From assembly GCF_026262505.1 (NCBI RefSeq), contig NC_067204.1, positions 1,393,265-1,457,264 on the forward strand: a stretch of 64,000 nt of DNA, read 5' to 3'. Shown here one piece after another: positions 61,563 through 64,000 of this stretch (position 1 is the stretch's first letter; every line of letters starts with the position of its first letter). The notes below the pieces were generated by a model. The model did no database searches and was not told where the DNA came from. It worked only from the letters and a program-made list of their open reading frames with translations. Source of the stretch: Trichomonas vaginalis G3 (lineage: Eukaryota; Parabasalia; Trichomonadida; Trichomonadidae). Both the position numbers and the translations under genes were made by a program.

Positions 61563-63534
61563 GAGTATATAAGAATTTCCGAAAAAGTGACACCCAAAAA
61601 GTGACACTTTCAATAGGGAGTAACAGTTAAAAAGTGACAATTTAAAATTCACAATAAATAAAAATAATAAATTTTTTAGTCTATTAAATTATTCTTTTCT
61701 TTGAAATCCTCCAAAAATTCTTCGAAATGTTCTAAAATATAATCTGGAGAATTATAACAAAATTCATTAATTTCTAACATATACGTATCTAACAATTCAT
61801 TTGGAATTTCAAACGATCTTAAATATGTAATTGAATTTTGTATCTTCTCATTTATTTGAGAAAGTTTTTCTTCAGCATTTTCCAATAAAAATCTTAATGG
61901 ATTCAAATTGGCTTCTTGATTCTGAACAAAATTTAATACTTGGTATAAACGTGATTGAACTTCTCTTTTCAATTTTGTTTTATAATCTGTCAATCGAGGC
62001 TCGCGAATTCTAATTGAAGGAATAAAACCTGTTTGAAGTAAATCGTTTTTAATACGATAAAAGTAATTGGGTGCAACTTCTTCTAAAAGATTTTTGACAA
62101 AAACATCAATTCTTTGATTTTTAACGCAGCCAAAATCGTGATATTTTATCTTTTTAAATAAAGATTCAGAAACGTTATTCACAACGGTTAATTCATTTGG
62201 TCTGGCAGCGGCTATCCACATCATAGCCAACAATTCCTTATACAAAATTCAAAAACTTTGGTGCAATCAGTTCTGATTGCACCCAAGTTTTTGAACTTTC
62301 TTGAGGGAATTAAAGGGTGAGAGATTTATAGTCTATCTATATATCTCCCACCCTCTAATTCCCTCCCTGACAGCGGGAAACTTTGTCTGAATGTTAAACT
62401 ATTCAGACAAAGTTTCCCACTGTTTGCGAAGGAATTGTTGGCTATGATGTACTGATTCATGATCAGTACAACATAGCCAACAATTCCCTATATAAAGTTC
62501 AAAAACTTGGGTGCAATCAGAACTGATTGCACCCAAGTTTTTGAACTTTCTTGAGGGAATGGAAGAGTAAGAGGTATACATTATGAATATATACCTCTTA
62601 CCCTTCCATTCCCTCTCTGACAGCGGGAAACTTTGTCTGAATGTTAAACTATTCAGACAAAGTTTCCCGCTGTCAGCGAAAGAATTGTTCCATCTGGTGC
62701 ATAGAGTGTGAATCTATGCACCAAATGGAGCAAGTCCCTCGCGAAATTGCCCAAACTTGCGTCGCATTTCAAAGATTGCGACCCAAATTTTGGCGATTTC
62801 TAGTAGAGATGGAGTATTTTGAGTCACTGACCTATATGCAGTGGCTCAAAGGGCTCCATCTCTACTTTGAAGCAAGGAAACTTTCCTCGAAATTTTGATA
62901 ATTTGAAGAAAGTTTTCAAGCAATTAACAAAGGATTACTCGCTATGAGGTAAAAATTCTAGATTTTCACCTCATAGCGAGAGCTTCCCTTTCATTGCTTG
63001 AAAACTTTCCCCAGCTTCAAAATTGGGGAAAGGGCTGTAAAGTCGACTCCGATACCAGCAGGTACCAGAGTATTTAAAAGAGAAGCCCTCGTACGAGTTT
63101 CTATGAAGACCTTCTCATTCAAGAAGATCTTAATAGAAAATCGTACGAGGGCATTGGAAACTCGCGTCTGGTACATGTTGGTACCAGAGTGTTTGAGATT
63201 TGAAGACTCTGGTACTAACATGTACCAGAATTTATGATGAATTTAAGATGGACCATTATAAAATGGTAGCGGTTTGCTTCAAAAAATTTTAGATGAGATT
63301 TGCATAGATATAGATTATATGATTTATACATATGAAAAATAATATATAAAAATATAATTTTGAGATAATTATGTAAATAATATTATAAATATTTGAATTT
63401 GAGGTATAATTTATAGTAAAATATATTATAAAGAGTATTTATATAAATATTGTAAAATAATATAAGTAATAAAAATTGAGACCCCCTCCCTGTTTTTGAT
63501 GTTTTGTCACTTTTTCGGTAATTCTTATTGTTTC
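61563..63534. mobile_element. DNA element T1 (1972 bp), unit 6
   Basis: One base shorter than the others, in a T run of the AT-rich segment. Hairpin array at 62248-63229. Confidence 0.8.
61676..62245 (-). CDS. T1-encoded hypothetical protein, unit 6
   Basis: Same protein as 45117-45686. Confidence 0.5.
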   Translation of the reverse strand: MYKELLAMMWIAAARPNELTVVNNVSESLFKKIKYHDFGCVKNQRIDVFVKNLLEEVAPNYFYRIKNDLLQTGFIPSIRIREPRLTDYKTKLKREVQSRLYQVLNFVQNQEANLNPLRFLLENAEEKLSQINEKIQNSITYLRSFEIPNELLDTYMLEINEFCYNSPDYILEHFEEFLEDFKEKNNLID

Positions 63535-63623
63535 CTTTATTTCTCACCGACATTATACATTTTGTTCAGAAGTAAATCTCCGAATACAGTTGCAACAATC
63601 AAAATTTCACAAAGTTTTTCTTA
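63535..63623 (+). repeat. 89 bp direct repeat, right of T1 (unit 6)
   Basis: Partner of 61474-61562. Confidence 0.9.
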
Positions 63624-64000
63624 TGATACATACAGTGCTTATGATAAGGACAAGCTCGAATATCTTTGCAACCAATCAATTTCTTTTGGATCCCAGCCAA
63701 AATACAAAATATTCGGAATTCAAAAGTTATTAATTGGCAGAAATCAAACAAAACTTAATTTTTATAAGGAACAATACGTAGTATTTACTGATTATCGCAA
63801 CATTTCCGGAGAAGCAAGAACTTCAGAAGTATCTTTAGAAATTCTTGAAATACACAATATTCAGCAATTTATTTCGCTCACCAGGTACAATTACATAGAA
63901 TCCTCCAGTGACGAACCTATTCCATGTAATTTTGTTGTTTTTAATTTGAATTATTATGATTGCACTTCGATTATCACAAATGTAAGGTCTAATTACAAAT

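Larger units (their letters stand above)
35861..64000 (+). repeat. Tandem array of seven surface-protein units
   Basis: Gene starts lie at 38341, 41377, 44412, 49511, 54611 and 60970, plus one truncated unit at the gap. The basic period is 3035-3036 bp; later units are longer only because of insertions (1973 bp element plus its 89 bp direct repeat; a further 1258 bp in one unit). Units differ by isolated bases and homopolymer lengths, so identity is above 99 percent and the array is very young. All genes point the same way. Confidence 0.95.
60970..64000 (+). pseudogene. Surface membrane protein, unit 6, interrupted by T1, runs off window
   Basis: 5' part open from 60970 to 61562; T1 follows; the 3' part restarts at 63535. 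Between 63840 and 63900 three small deletions relative to all other copies shift the frame. So many in 60 bases may point to poorer sequence near a contig end rather than biology. Confidence 0.85.

Noticed and set aside
63840-63900. Biologically meaningful frame changes in unit 6
   Set aside because: Three small deletions in 60 bases next to the window edge, absent from six other copies, look like sequence quality problems.

Overview
This window looks like a chromosome piece from a parabasalid protist (a trichomonad such as Trichomonas or Tritrichomonas). That is an inference. It rests on the AT-rich, intronless, standard-code genes, on a trichomonad-type initiator (TCATT) only a few bases before the ATG of the repeated host gene, on a surface protein with one membrane helix and a tail ending in NPxY/NPYE-like motifs, and on the presence of large Maverick/Polinton-type elements, which are abundant in trichomonads.

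The window has two halves separated by a run of exactly 100 N at 35761-35860 (an assembly gap), so their neighbourhood is not proven. The left half (1-35760) holds two adjacent Maverick/Polinton-like elements, treated here as fossils. Element A (1 to about 14180, left part outside the window) carries an integrase tail, a primase-helicase, a phage-like tail-collar fibre protein, an A32-type packaging ATPase, a capsid-like protein and small amphipathic proteins. Element B (about 14270 to 35760) carries a D12-class adenine methyltransferase, a second fibre gene, an integrase, a type B DNA polymerase, two KilA-N genes, a packaging ATPase, a primase-helicase and a capsid-like protein. Both are broken in many places (roughly ten in A and twenty or so in B), yet several long genes are still fully open, so they are not ancient. 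Single genes in both elements are bracketed by inverted repeat arrays and preceded by a common promoter-like block.

The right half (35861-64000) is a tandem array of seven nearly identical units of about 3.04 kb. Each unit has a gene for a 523-524 residue type I-like surface protein, a downstream fragment of a divergent paralogue (cytoplasmic tail only), a 410 bp palindromic MITE, and a promoter region. Only two complete gene copies are intact. The four right-hand units share one 1.97 kb DNA element (T1) inserted in the gene and flanked by an unusually long 89 bp direct repeat. One of them additionally carries a 1.25 kb foldback element (T2) with about 430 bp arms. The array therefore records a stepwise history of insertion followed by unit duplication.

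The most unusual structure is inside T1: about 980 bp made of some fourteen consecutive long hairpins, each with a different stem, including an imperfect duplication of a four-hairpin block in which both arms of a stem have changed together. No CRISPR arrays, rRNA or tRNA genes were seen.
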